Assembly: GCA_019637435.1 (NCBI GenBank)
Contig: JAHBVO010000006.1
Coordinates: 1 to 64,000 of the forward strand
Reading direction: 5' to 3'
Source: Candidatus Obscuribacterales bacterium
GTDB lineage: Bacteria; Cyanobacteriota; Vampirovibrionia; Obscuribacterales; Obscuribacteraceae
DNA length: 64,000 nucleotides
Shown: piece after piece, positions 1 to 8,209 of the stretch
Position numbering within the stretch: the first letter of the stretch is position 1
Layout of the letters: the number at the start of each line of letters is the position of its first letter
Program-made: the position numbers and the translations under genes
Notes under the pieces: generated by a model
The model's database searches: none
What the model saw: only the letters and a program-made list of their open reading frames with translations
Told to the model about the DNA's origin: nothing

Positions 1-98
1 CTTATGTCCGCAAACTTATGTCCGCAAACTTATGTCCGCAAACTTATGTCCGCAAACTCGTGTCGGCAAACTTGTGCCGGCAAACTTGTGTCGCCGGC
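1..98. repeat. 14-bp tandem repeat at the left edge
   Basis: Four identical copies of CTTATGTCCGCAAA run from base 1 to 56. They are followed by two degenerate copies (57-70 and 71-84) and a decayed seventh (85-98). The array probably continues beyond the left edge. The unit length is not a multiple of three, so a coding role is unlikely. It lies immediately upstream of the membrane-protein gene at 138. It is too short and spacer-free to be CRISPR. Its function is unknown; it could be a minisatellite or a cluster of protein-binding sites. Confidence 0.9.
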
Positions 99-137
99 AG
101 CACCTGACCAACGCTTTCGCCAAAATGCTAAAACAAA

Positions 138-1943
138 ATGCGGTTGGCAAGAGTTAAGCTACCGGTCGCTACAATGGAATTATTGAACTCCAAGCTCGTA
201 GAAGTCGCGAGGCGTCAAAGCAAAGAACCCGACAACCTGACAAAGCAATCCCAATTGATTTCCCCTATCGCAGCTCTATGCCTTTCTCTTTTCGGCCTAC
301 TTTGTGGTCTGGTCGTTGCTCGCGTCATGCTCGTGAGGTCTCTGTCAGCGAGTGGAAAACATCTTTCGAAGATGGAGTCGTTTATAGAGGAACTTCCGCT
401 GAGAATCTCAGGTGTCACAACTGGCAATGGTGCAAACACAACTACGATTTCATCGACATCCGCAGTTGCAGCCGAGGGTAGCTTAGGAATTAGCACCGTA
501 TATGCTACTGCCTGCGACACCACCTCCGGTTCTACCACTACATTTGGTTCCAGCACTACATCTGGTTTCAGCACCACATCCGGTTCCAACACTACATCCG
601 GTTCCAACACTACATCCGGTTCCAACACTACATCCGGTTTCAGCACCACATCCGGTTCCACTCTCACTGAAACCCAAGCAACCGCATCTGGTCTCGCAAC
701 CACAGCTGGTTCTAATACCACAAGTAGTACCAATAGCAATACCGCGTCTGGTGCTACATCCGGTTCACTTTCAGTTTCCACCAGCCATCAGCCCCTACCA
801 AACCGCCAGCCGGCGGGTACTACAAAAGCCGTAGCTCTGGTGACCCAGAGTTCCAGACCGTATTCGCAGACATTGAAACCTGCTGAAATTGCGTTTCTCA
901 TCCGAGGTGGTGACTTAAATCATACGATTATCGTGCTCACCGTGGACTTGATTCAGCGAGCAATCAAAGCAAATACAACTTCGTTCTCGGAAACTCTCGC
1001 CGACTACGAAAGAAGCATGTGGCGCATCGTCACCCGCTCCGTGAAGGACTGGGCATCGCAGAAAGTTCAACAAACGGTCGTTTCAGGCGCGAAGAACCCG
1101 GTAGCGGCTGCTCGGAGAATAGTGTTTCTCTACAACTTCATTCGCAATTCGCTGCGCGGCTTAATAGCAGATACAATCGCCGACCCGAGACACCTGAAAA
1201 AGTACTTCTCGCCGACGGGCGTCATCAGAATTTTTATAGACTTCACCAGTCAGGGTTACAAGCAGACTTTCCAGGAAGAGCTACGCAAAAGCCTTTTGCG
1301 TAGAGGTTTACTCGTGCCCGAAGCGGCCCGAGAGAGCGTAGGCAAACGTTTCTTTGCGATTGGCGTAGTCGGTTTGATCGCCACATTGATAACAGCGTAT
1401 TGTTTCCTTCCAAACGGAGCGGTTGCATTCATCACATGGTTCGCGGCTCTAGCCGGCGGTTTCGCGGCGAGGACTTTGCTCGCCCTGAGACATCTGGTGC
1501 CTTACTTCGACGAGATCGCCGTCGTGGTCGGCCAGGTACGCAGAAAGAGCTTCCGATTGACCATAGTCAAATTTTTGTTGCGCTCCGTCAGTGCAATTTC
1601 GTGGCTCGCGCTCGCTCTGTCGCTTGGATTGACGCTGAGCTTCGGGTTTATCTTCATCAAAGCGTTCTCAGCCAGCGCAGGCTGGACGGATTTCGGCGCG
1701 CTCGCCGCCATGACGGTAGCTAATTTTGCGATCGCCGATTTTGTTTTCAACGGCGTGAGATTAAACATCGACGAGTGCCCGACCCGAATCGCCGAAAAGC
1801 AACTTGAACAGATGCGCAAGGAGCTGGAGCACGTTAGCCCGCTTGAAACCTTTCGCACAATGCTGGCTTCGCCCAACTACGACCCGACATTCTCTAAAAT
1901 CCTTGCCCTGTACGGAATCGAGACTCTATTAATCCTAATCTGA
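138..1943 (+). CDS. Multi-pass membrane protein with Gly/Ser/Thr repeat linker, function unknown
   Basis: The 601-residue protein is not recognised with certainty. A first hydrophobic segment lies at residues 42-65. It is followed by a low-complexity Thr/Ser/Gly stretch (about 92-215) with perfect hexapeptide repeats (Gly-Ser-Asn-Thr-Thr-Ser type), a soluble helical part (about 245-400), and four more hydrophobic segments at about 405-424, 427-450, 484-508 and 521-540. The tail is short, charged and probably cytosolic. The piece after the linker, with its Pro-Ala-Glu-Ile-Ala and Arg-Gly-Gly elements, faintly recalls the start of TIGR04222-type membrane proteins, but this is weak. The start is uncertain: ATG at 138 and ATG at 174 are in frame, and neither has a clear Shine-Dalgarno sequence. 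A terminator-like hairpin follows the stop. Confidence 0.75.
   Translation: MRLARVKLPVATMELLNSKLVEVARRQSKEPDNLTKQSQLISPIAALCLSLFGLLCGLVVARVMLVRSLSASGKHLSKMESFIEELPLRISGVTTGNGANTTTISSTSAVAAEGSLGISTVYATACDTTSGSTTTFGSSTTSGFSTTSGSNTTSGSNTTSGSNTTSGFSTTSGSTLTETQATASGLATTAGSNTTSSTNSNTASGATSGSLSVSTSHQPLPNRQPAGTTKAVALVTQSSRPYSQTLKPAEIAFLIRGGDLNHTIIVLTVDLIQRAIKANTTSFSETLADYERSMWRIVTRSVKDWASQKVQQTVVSGAKNPVAAARRIVFLYNFIRNSLRGLIADTIADPRHLKKYFSPTGVIRIFIDFTSQGYKQTFQEELRKSLLRRGLLVPEAARESVGKRFFAIGVVGLIATLITAYCFLPNGAVAFITWFAALAGGFAARTLLALRHLVPYFDEIAVVVGQVRRKSFRLTIVKFLLRSVSAISWLALALSLGLTLSFGFIFIKAFSASAGWTDFGALAAMTVANFAIADFVFNGVRLNIDECPTRIAEKQLEQMRKELEHVSPLETFRTMLASPNYDPTFSKILALYGIETLLILI
528..653 (+). repeat. 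18-bp in-frame tandem repeat encoding a Gly-(Ser/Phe)-x-Thr-Thr-Ser linker
   Basis: Seven consecutive 18-bp units of the form GGTTCCAACACTACATCC are visible. Three adjacent copies (582-635) are identical, and the flanking copies differ at a few positions. Being six codons long, the unit can expand or contract without shifting the frame, so the extracytoplasmic linker of the membrane protein is likely length-variable between strains. More diverged Thr/Ser/Gly codons continue to about 780. Confidence 0.9.
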
Positions 1944-1945
1944 GC

Positions 1946-1970
1946 ACGGTCGCTCCTCCGACCGTTTAAT
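1946..1970 (+). terminator. Terminator-like hairpin after the membrane-protein gene
   Basis: ACGGTCG (1946-1952) pairs perfectly with CGACCGT (1959-1965) across a 6-nt loop, and TTTAATTAT follows. It begins 3 nt after the stop codon. The seven-pair stem is GC-rich but the T tract is short, so it is a plausible rather than certain Rho-independent terminator. Confidence 0.55.
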
Positions 1971-2032
1971 TATCGGATCTTGATAGAGAAATCTCCATTA
2001 TTGGGCAGAACTAAGGCATATCTCGTATTTTC

Positions 2033-2050
2033 AGTGATTTACCAATCACT
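2033..2050. promoter_or_regulatory. Perfect inverted repeat upstream of the SDR gene
   Basis: AGTGATT (2033-2039) and AATCACT (2044-2050) are perfect inverted repeats around the 4-nt centre TACC, ending 26 nt before the ATG at 2077. No T tract follows, so it is not an obvious terminator. It could be an operator for a dimeric repressor or a leader hairpin. I found no convincing -35/-10 pair nearby. Confidence 0.4.
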
Positions 2051-2076
2051 TCTCGGTCAGGTTCGATCCTCCAACT

Positions 2077-2973
2077 ATGGGCAACAAAGGGCTCAAGCAC
2101 GCATTCCCCGGAATAATCACCGGTGCCTCAACTGGCATTGGTCGGGGGTTGGCTATAAAACTGGCCGCAGACCACAAGGCGCGGCTGGTCATAAATGCGC
2201 GCAGCCAGGACAGTCTGGAAGAAACCAGAAAAGCAGTTGAATCCAAGGGCGGTCAGGCATTCGCCGTCGTTGGCGATATTGCCGATCCCGAGGTGCGCCA
2301 TCGCATGGTCGAGACCTGTCTCACTGAATTTGGCGGAATCGACCTGCTCGTCAACAATGCCGGTCTCGCTAAACCGGGTCTCGTCACGAATCTTTCGACG
2401 GATGACTGGCGGCATGTATTCGAAGTCAATTTTTTTGCCTGTCTGGATAGCGTCTACCGGGTTTTGCCGCAGTTTTTAAAACAGGGTTACGGCAAAATCG
2501 TAAATATCTCTTCCGTCGCTGGCAAGGTTGCCTTTGCCGGCAGCGTCTGCTACGCGTCAAGCAAATTCGCGCTCACGGCAATGTCAAACGGTATGGCCGC
2601 AGAGTTCGCGCATAACAATATCGATGTCCTTACCGTTTGCCCCGGTTGGGTTCGCACCGAATTCTTCGAGAAAAATTCAGTCGCCGACATCAAAAATCCG
2701 ACTCTAATCGCTCAGCAGAATGACCTGCGCGGCTGGTTGATGAAAAATGTCCTCTCCATTTCGACAGAGCAAGCAGTCGACGATATTGAAGTTGCCTTAA
2801 ACAAAGGTGGCAGCCATGAGATCATCATGACGGCGCCGGGCAAATTTATAGAACGGCTCCAGGGCTTGACGCCAAACCTTCTCCACGCCGTCAATCGGCG
2901 GTTGCCGCTGGATGCTCTGGACAGCAGTCGAACGGAGAACAGGGTGAAGGAGGGGCCATCAATAAACCAATGA
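2077..2973 (+). CDS. Short-chain dehydrogenase/reductase (SDR family oxidoreductase)
   Basis: A classical SDR of 298 residues. The Rossmann dinucleotide motif TGASTGIG lies at 15-22, NNAG at 93-96, and the catalytic tetrad is Asn118, Ser146, Tyr159 and Lys163 in the usual YxxxK spacing. A PGWVRT stretch at 189-194 matches the family's PG motif. A basic residue after strand beta-2 (Asn-Ala-Arg, about 40-42) suggests NADP(H) preference. The C-terminus (about 230-298) extends past the core and includes a basic segment resembling the tail of membrane-associated SDRs. The substrate cannot be deduced. The start at 2077 gives a normal short N-terminus, though no strong ribosome-binding site is visible. 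The TGA stop overlaps the ATG of the next gene, so the two are probably translationally coupled. Confidence 0.9.
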   Translation: MGNKGLKHAFPGIITGASTGIGRGLAIKLAADHKARLVINARSQDSLEETRKAVESKGGQAFAVVGDIADPEVRHRMVETCLTEFGGIDLLVNNAGLAKPGLVTNLSTDDWRHVFEVNFFACLDSVYRVLPQFLKQGYGKIVNISSVAGKVAFAGSVCYASSKFALTAMSNGMAAEFAHNNIDVLTVCPGWVRTEFFEKNSVADIKNPTLIAQQNDLRGWLMKNVLSISTEQAVDDIEVALNKGGSHEIIMTAPGKFIERLQGLTPNLLHAVNRRLPLDALDSSRTENRVKEGPSINQ

Positions 2974-3641
2974 GCTCAGAATTGTCGCCTAAACCTGAAT
3001 TTGACATGGACGATTTCCTGGAGAAAGTCTCCGGCTATCGCTATGAGCTTCGCAAGGAGCGCCAGGTCAAACAAAAGGTCAAGGCGGCTATGTCCACTCT
3101 CGGTGCTGCAATAGTGCATCTCTGCCAGTTAGTTGGCGAACAATTCAAGGACGACGACCCGGCCATCGCCGGTGCGGTTAAACAGCCGCTACTGTCCGCC
3201 GACCTCCTCGACGACGCCGTGCTCGTGAAGTCGGGCAAGCGCCACCTCACGTTCATGACCTTATACGGAGTGGGCAATGACCGCGAACTGCCCGGCGGAC
3301 GCCAGGAACGCTGCGGTCATATCGGAGCCTACGCCCATCTCAGCGATCAGGAGAAGGCTCCATTGTCCTCGCGCCTGATGATTTACGGCAACGGCGACAT
3401 CTCCGACGGCGTTTCGACCTGGAATCTCAGTGAGGGAATTCAAGGTTTCATGCCGTATTTGACACGAGTCTTGAGCCGATACATTTTTCAAATGGATACT
3501 TACTGGGCGAAAACCGACCAGATGCCTGTACCTTTCTCGAAAGCGCATGTCATCGACGGAATGCTTTATATAGACGATCTGCGTCGGCAGGCGATTTCGT
3601 TTACTGTCAGCGAAATTCTGGAAGACGAAAAGGACGAGTAA
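2970..3641 (+). CDS. Conserved-looking hypothetical cytosolic protein
   Basis: I do not recognise this 223-residue protein. It has no signal peptide or membrane segment. The N-terminal third is charged and helical (Glu/Lys/Arg-rich, residues 10-45). The middle contains a mixed alpha/beta region, and the C-terminus is acidic. The ATG overlaps the stop of the SDR gene (ATGA). A purine-rich GGAGG lies at 2949-2953 inside the SDR gene, rather far upstream (16 nt), so reinitiation after the SDR stop is the likely route. The overlap implies expression with, and possibly a role linked to, the oxidoreductase. No catalytic motif could be identified. Confidence 0.75.
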   Translation: MSSELSPKPEFDMDDFLEKVSGYRYELRKERQVKQKVKAAMSTLGAAIVHLCQLVGEQFKDDDPAIAGAVKQPLLSADLLDDAVLVKSGKRHLTFMTLYGVGNDRELPGGRQERCGHIGAYAHLSDQEKAPLSSRLMIYGNGDISDGVSTWNLSEGIQGFMPYLTRVLSRYIFQMDTYWAKTDQMPVPFSKAHVIDGMLYIDDLRRQAISFTVSEILEDEKDE

Positions 3642-3742
3642 ACTGCGTTAGCAACAATTTGCTTCGCCGCTAAGCCGCGGAAAACCAGCGTACCGCACGG
3701 GAAACCAGTGTAATCCCCAATTTGAACATTCCGGCAGTCATG

Positions 3743-3772
3743 TTGGCTTGAATAGTTTTCGTTATCTATAAT
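3743..3772 (+). promoter_or_regulatory. Sigma-70-type promoter for the kinase operon
   Basis: A perfect TATAAT sits at 3767-3772, with TTGGCT at 3743-3748 as a -35 element and an 18-bp spacer. Transcription would begin near 3779, leaving a leader of about 36 nt before the GTG start at 3815. The 173-bp gap upstream (3642-3814) contains no other gene. Confidence 0.6.
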
Positions 3773-3814
3773 GCGAGTAGGTCCACCGCGTTTCGCCAGT
3801 GAGAATAATTTGTT

Positions 3815-5275
3815 GTGGCAGAACTTGAACTGACAATTCCTCTGAAGAGCAATGTGTGCAAAGTCGGCATGGGCGTCATGGCGATTCTGATGCCGGTATG
3901 GGCTATCGGAATTCCGTTTTGCCTGGGGCTTACGACTAGCATGGTCCTTCGCAATCCGAATGTGATGAACCCGCTTGCGGCGATAATGTTTTTCTCCTTG
4001 ATGATTCTAATCCCGACTGTGTCTGTCATTCTCGCGGCAATTTTCGAGGACGACGTCTTGCTCGTGAGCAAAGAAGGCATCGCTTTCCCGCTCAGGATGC
4101 TGGGCCGGCTCGGTTTCAGACGCGCACGTCACTGGTCCGATCTTCAGGCAGCATCAATTCAACTGACCGAATCATCAGGCAAAAACCCCAAAGGCAATTT
4201 GAATTTGTTTTTCGGATCAGGCGGTAACGCCACTGTTCAAATCGACAAATTCTCGTCTAACGACCTTGAGCAGCTGCTTCTTGCAATTGAGATCTGGGGC
4301 TCAAACTGCAAACGCGATCCTGAACTCATCCAATTCCACAACCAGTATCAAAATGAAAACCGCGGCGTAGAGTCGCTCAGCTACACGCAAATGTGGGAGG
4401 AAGAACTGAGCCGGCGTTTTGCAAGTACGTCCTTCGTGCCGTTGGAACCTGGGCATGTGCTTAAGAACGGTTCGCTCAAAGTTCTCCGTCAACTTGCATT
4501 CGGCGGACTCTCCGCCATCTATCTGGCACAAGAAGATAAGAAAGGCGTTGTCGTTTTGAAAGAAGCGGTGATACCGCCAAACTCTGATGAAAGTCAGCGT
4601 GCCAAGGCGCTTGAGATGTTTGAACGTGAGGCAAAATTTCTGGTTAGACTCGACCACGATCAAATAGCGAAGGTTCACGATCACTTTCAAGAGGATGGAC
4701 GAAACTACCTGGTTCTGGATTACATACGTGGGCAGGATCTTCGCCAGTTGGTTAAACAAAACGGTGCGCAGCCGGAAGAAAAAGTTGTCGATTGGGGTCA
4801 TCAAATCTCCGATATTCTCGCGTACCTTCACGATCAAAACCCACCAATCATTCACCGGGATTTGACGCCGGATAACCTCGTTCTCGACAATGAGGGCAGA
4901 GTTATGCTGATTGACTTTGGCGCGGCAAATGAATTTGTTGGCACCGCCACTGGTACCTTGGTCGGAAAGCAAGCCTATATTTCTCCGGAACAACTGCGTG
5001 GAAAAGCATCGACTTCAAGTGACATTTACGCGCTTGGTGGCACGCTGTACTTTTTATTGACAGGAACCGATCCCGAGGCGCTGAGCGCATCGAGGCCGAG
5101 GTCGCAAAACGAAAGTGTCTCCAGTGCGGTTGACGATCTGGTTAAGCAGTGTACGGAAATGGAAGAGCACGATCGTTTCCCTCACGCGCGAGATATCAAA
5201 GCGGTTCTGGCAAAACTGCACGAAGAGAATTTGGCGAAAAAACCGGCTGAAGTAGAGCCGGCGGCGAGCACTTGA
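3815..5275 (+). CDS. Membrane-anchored Ser/Thr protein kinase (HRDLTPDN type)
   Basis: The 486-residue protein has two N-terminal membrane helices (about 17-41 and 52-76), a beta-rich cytosolic linker (about 78-165) and a C-terminal eukaryotic-like kinase domain (about 215-470). Kinase landmarks are a glycine-rich loop at 228-236 (one glycine short of the canonical GxGxxG), Lys249 in Val-Leu-Lys-Glu, His347-Arg348-Asp349 with Asn354, Asp367-Phe368-Gly369 and Ser-Pro-Glu at 390-392. The catalytic-loop lysine of HRDLKPxN is replaced by Thr351. The N-terminal region is unlike the common PASTA or kinase-C-terminal sensor arrangement; the sensor or anchor is at the N-terminus here. The start is GTG at 3815, 43 nt after a TATAAT. 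It precedes a paralogous kinase by 13 bp. The target is unknown. Confidence 0.88.
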   Translation: MAELELTIPLKSNVCKVGMGVMAILMPVWAIGIPFCLGLTTSMVLRNPNVMNPLAAIMFFSLMILIPTVSVILAAIFEDDVLLVSKEGIAFPLRMLGRLGFRRARHWSDLQAASIQLTESSGKNPKGNLNLFFGSGGNATVQIDKFSSNDLEQLLLAIEIWGSNCKRDPELIQFHNQYQNENRGVESLSYTQMWEEELSRRFASTSFVPLEPGHVLKNGSLKVLRQLAFGGLSAIYLAQEDKKGVVVLKEAVIPPNSDESQRAKALEMFEREAKFLVRLDHDQIAKVHDHFQEDGRNYLVLDYIRGQDLRQLVKQNGAQPEEKVVDWGHQISDILAYLHDQNPPIIHRDLTPDNLVLDNEGRVMLIDFGAANEFVGTATGTLVGKQAYISPEQLRGKASTSSDIYALGGTLYFLLTGTDPEALSASRPRSQNESVSSAVDDLVKQCTEMEEHDRFPHARDIKAVLAKLHEENLAKKPAEVEPAAST

Positions 5276-5288
5276 GGAACTGGCAAAG

Positions 5289-7115
5289 ATGGGTAAAAAC
5301 GAACTTGTTCAATACCGAGTCAATCAAAATGCTCTTGCCAAGCCGGTCGAAGAGGAACTTCTGATCGCGTATCGTCCGTTTCACAATACTGAGAAATGGA
5401 TAGAATATCGCTTCAACGAATGGAACACGTGGAAAGCCTGGGCTGCTCTGGGTTTCGTCATACTCTTTTTCGTGCTGGGTGGTCCGCAATTTGTGATGGA
5501 CATCCTCCAGGCTCTCACCGGCGGGGCAAGCGCAGGGGGGAGTCTCATTCCGGACAAGCCTATGGATTCAGGCACAATACAGCCTATGTTGGACGGCATG
5601 AAAAACAATTTCCAGCCACCTCCTCCGATGATCGACCCAGGAAGCGGAGCGGCTTCCTTCACGAGCGCCAAAGTCGTCGAGTGGTTTGCGATCGCTTTGA
5701 GCGTCGGCGGTGTCGGCGCTTATGGTTTGATGCAGCGAAAACCCACTCACCTCTTATTGAACGATCACGGCATAGCCTGGGAGTGGCGCCGCTCCCTGAT
5801 GAACTTCGGTCACATGGTGCCCTGGTCGGCAATCACACATATCGGCGTGACCTGGCCGGAAAACAGAACGTCACCGCAAGACAGCCTGTTAACGTTCTCC
5901 ACAGCCTCGAATCCGCAAGCTATGCAGATAAAGCTTGGTGGCATTGCAACCACGGAAGAACGCGAACAATTTCTCAAATGCCTTGAAACCTGGGCTCCGG
6001 ACGTTTCAAAAGACGCCCAGGTCTACGATGTGCTGACTCCGCCACCAGACCACAGCTATACGGAATTGTGGTTGCAAGCCCTTTCCGCTCCGCCGAAACG
6101 CGAGCGTTTGACACCACTGATAGCAGGTGCAGTACTGGGCGAGGGAAATTACACGATCGTCTCTCAACTCGGTGTCGGAGGTCAAGGGACGGCCTATCTT
6201 TCGACAATGCCGGATGGTATGGAGGTCGTACTAAAGGAGTTCATCCTCCCCGTTTACGTCGATATAAACATCAGGCGCCAGGCGTTAGAACGCATGCAAA
6301 ATGAAGTTCAAATGCTGAAGAAGCTGGACAACGACCGAATCGTGAAGCTGAGAGATTTCTTTATTGAAGACCATCGCGGCTATCTCGTTCTTGAACTTAT
6401 TGATGGCGATTCTTTGAGAACGATGGTGAATAAAAACGGAAAGCTCGATGAGAAGACGGTCATCGGACTCATGCACCAGATGTGCGACATGCTCGAATAT
6501 TTGCACAGTCTGTCACCGCCTGTGGTGCATAGAGATTTCACGCCGGATAATTTGATTTTAGGAAGCGATGGTATTTTAAAACTGGTTGACTTCAATGTCG
6601 CTCAACAGAAAGATGTCACCGCTACCGGTACCGTGGTAGGTAAGCATGCTTACATCCCGCCAGAGCAGTTTCGCGGCAAACCCAACCACCAGAGCGATAT
6701 CTACGCAATGGGAGCGTCGGTTTACTTCTTGTTGATTGGAGAAGATCCGCAGCCAATCACATCCTCGCGCCCCAAAGAAGCTGATGAAAACGTCAGCCAT
6801 GGTTTAGATCACATTGTCGCTCGTGCCACCGCACTCGATACCGGTTACAGATATCCTTCCGCCCAGGATTTACGGGCAGAGCTGGAATATTTAGCTAAGA
6901 ACGGTCATGTCAGGCCGCAATTGGAAAGCAAAAACTCAGCCGACTCCGCGGAGGCCGGCACAAATGAAGCTACCGCAGATGTCGCGGTCGCGAGCACAGC
7001 GGAAACCAACGGGGAAAGCGCGGTCGCGAGCACGGCGGAGACCACAGGGGACAGCGCGGTCGCGAACTCGCTGGATTCCGTCGGCGAAAGCGAAGTTTCC
7101 AACACTAGCGCCTGA
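5289..7115 (+). CDS. Paralogous membrane-anchored protein kinase with DFN instead of DFG
   Basis: This 608-residue paralogue of the preceding gene has two membrane segments (about 51-73 and 129-148) separated by a Gly/Pro-rich extracytoplasmic loop. A beta-rich linker (about 153-240) and a kinase domain (about 288-540) follow. Visible residues are a glycine-rich loop at 294-302, Lys316, His414-Arg415-Asp416, Asn421 and Pro-Pro-Glu at 457-459. The metal-binding motif reads Asp434-Phe435-Asn436, so the glycine of DFG is lost although the Asp is kept. Activity is therefore plausible but regulation may be unusual. The C-terminus (about 545-608) is an Ala/Ser/Thr/Glu-rich tail with imperfect 14-residue repeats. 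GAGGA overlapping the upstream stop codon is a well-placed ribosome-binding site, 9-10 nt before the ATG, which supports an operon with the first kinase. Confidence 0.88.
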   Translation: MGKNELVQYRVNQNALAKPVEEELLIAYRPFHNTEKWIEYRFNEWNTWKAWAALGFVILFFVLGGPQFVMDILQALTGGASAGGSLIPDKPMDSGTIQPMLDGMKNNFQPPPPMIDPGSGAASFTSAKVVEWFAIALSVGGVGAYGLMQRKPTHLLLNDHGIAWEWRRSLMNFGHMVPWSAITHIGVTWPENRTSPQDSLLTFSTASNPQAMQIKLGGIATTEEREQFLKCLETWAPDVSKDAQVYDVLTPPPDHSYTELWLQALSAPPKRERLTPLIAGAVLGEGNYTIVSQLGVGGQGTAYLSTMPDGMEVVLKEFILPVYVDINIRRQALERMQNEVQMLKKLDNDRIVKLRDFFIEDHRGYLVLELIDGDSLRTMVNKNGKLDEKTVIGLMHQMCDMLEYLHSLSPPVVHRDFTPDNLILGSDGILKLVDFNVAQQKDVTATGTVVGKHAYIPPEQFRGKPNHQSDIYAMGASVYFLLIGEDPQPITSSRPKEADENVSHGLDHIVARATALDTGYRYPSAQDLRAELEYLAKNGHVRPQLESKNSADSAEAGTNEATADVAVASTAETNGESAVASTAETTGDSAVANSLDSVGESEVSNTSA

Positions 7116-7140
7116 CGATTCAGATCCTGCGGAAAAGAAT

Positions 7141-8094
7141 TCAGTCCAGAGCGGACTCCTCTTCTTCAAGGATAGAGTCAATTCGACGTCGGATAGCGGC
7201 GGCATCAGCGTCGCGATCGGTTTTTCTCAATAAATCGGCATATTGTTCAAGACAGGATAGAACGTTCTGATGCTCCGGTCCCAGAGCCTCTTCGAAGATT
7301 TCTACAGCTCGCAAATAGAGCGATTCGGCTCGAACGTATGTTCCATGCTTGTGATAGAGAGAAGCAAGAGAAGCCAGGCTCTCTGCGACTTTCGGATGGT
7401 CCGGACTGAGCAATTTTTCTCGAATCCCAAGCACGCGACGCAATAAAGGCTCTGCTTTATTGTAATCTTTGTCGTCAGTAAATAATTCAGCCATACACAG
7501 AAGTGTATTCGCAACTTCCGGATGCTCACGTCCGTAGTAGCCTTCCTGGGTGTGTAGAACCTGGCGAAACACGTGCTCGGCTTCTTCGGATCTTCCGTGT
7601 TCGGCATAGAGCAGGGCAAGATTAAATTGAATCTCGGCGACTTCGAGATGGTCATCGCCTACAAAGCGCTGACGAATCTCGCAGGCACGCTTATAAAGTA
7701 ACTCGGCGCGATCCATGCTTCCGAGATATCTGTAAAGGTCAGCCAGATTATTCATCGCGGTCGCAAGTGTCGGGTGCTCGAAACCCAGAGACTTCTCCTG
7801 TATAGCCAGAGCCTGACGAAACAGAGGTTCAGCCTCAGCAAGCCGGTGCTGCGCCATGTAGACCATGGCGAGGTGATTCATCGCTGTGCCCACTTCCGGA
7901 TGATCAACAGCCAGCGCCTTGTTTCGAATATCCAGAGCACGCTTCATGAAGCCCTCAGCCTCTTCGAAGCGGCTTTCGTGATAGAGAAGCAATCCTATCG
8001 AAGTTAGATACTCCGCCAGTTCAGGGTTTTCAGCCCCCAGCGAAGATTCGAGTTGTGGCAGCAAAGACAGTAGAGCTTCGATATTTTCGTTCAT
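7141..8094 (-). CDS. Kinesin-light-chain-type tetratricopeptide repeat protein
   Basis: A 317-residue protein built almost wholly of seven 42-residue TPR units. Each has the pattern HPxVA...LA.LY followed by a helix rich in EAE.L..RAL.I, typical of the TPR_12/kinesin-light-chain family. The repeats start near residue 22 and run to the C-terminus. There is no signal peptide, so it is probably a cytosolic scaffold for protein-protein contacts. It ends 25 bp from the convergent kinase operon. It lies 115 bp downstream of the multi-receiver signalling protein on the same strand and may be co-transcribed with it. No specific partner can be named. Confidence 0.88.
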   Translation of the reverse strand: MNENIEALLSLLPQLESSLGAENPELAEYLTSIGLLLYHESRFEEAEGFMKRALDIRNKALAVDHPEVGTAMNHLAMVYMAQHRLAEAEPLFRQALAIQEKSLGFEHPTLATAMNNLADLYRYLGSMDRAELLYKRACEIRQRFVGDDHLEVAEIQFNLALLYAEHGRSEEAEHVFRQVLHTQEGYYGREHPEVANTLLCMAELFTDDKDYNKAEPLLRRVLGIREKLLSPDHPKVAESLASLASLYHKHGTYVRAESLYLRAVEIFEEALGPEHQNVLSCLEQYADLLRKTDRDADAAAIRRRIDSILEEEESALD

Positions 8095-8209
8095 TACGTG
8101 CTGCGTAGCCGGCCTTATTCGAGCTTATCACGTCCAACATTCTATCTGTGCCCAGCTTCACCAACTTTGTATTGCCGGTCCAGAAAACGGTTGCGATTAG
8201 AAACAGCGA

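Noticed and set aside
1..98. CRISPR array
   Set aside because: The units are 14 bp and directly adjacent, without spacers, and no cas genes are in the window.
215..781. 188-codon minus-strand frame rich in Val-Leu-Glu-Pro-Asp-Val repeats
   Set aside because: It is the complement of the 18-bp repeat in the membrane-protein gene; any six-codon repeat stays open in several frames.
4301..4993. 230-codon minus-strand frame within the first kinase gene
   Set aside because: Shadow of the kinase coding sequence, which has all conserved kinase motifs on the plus strand.
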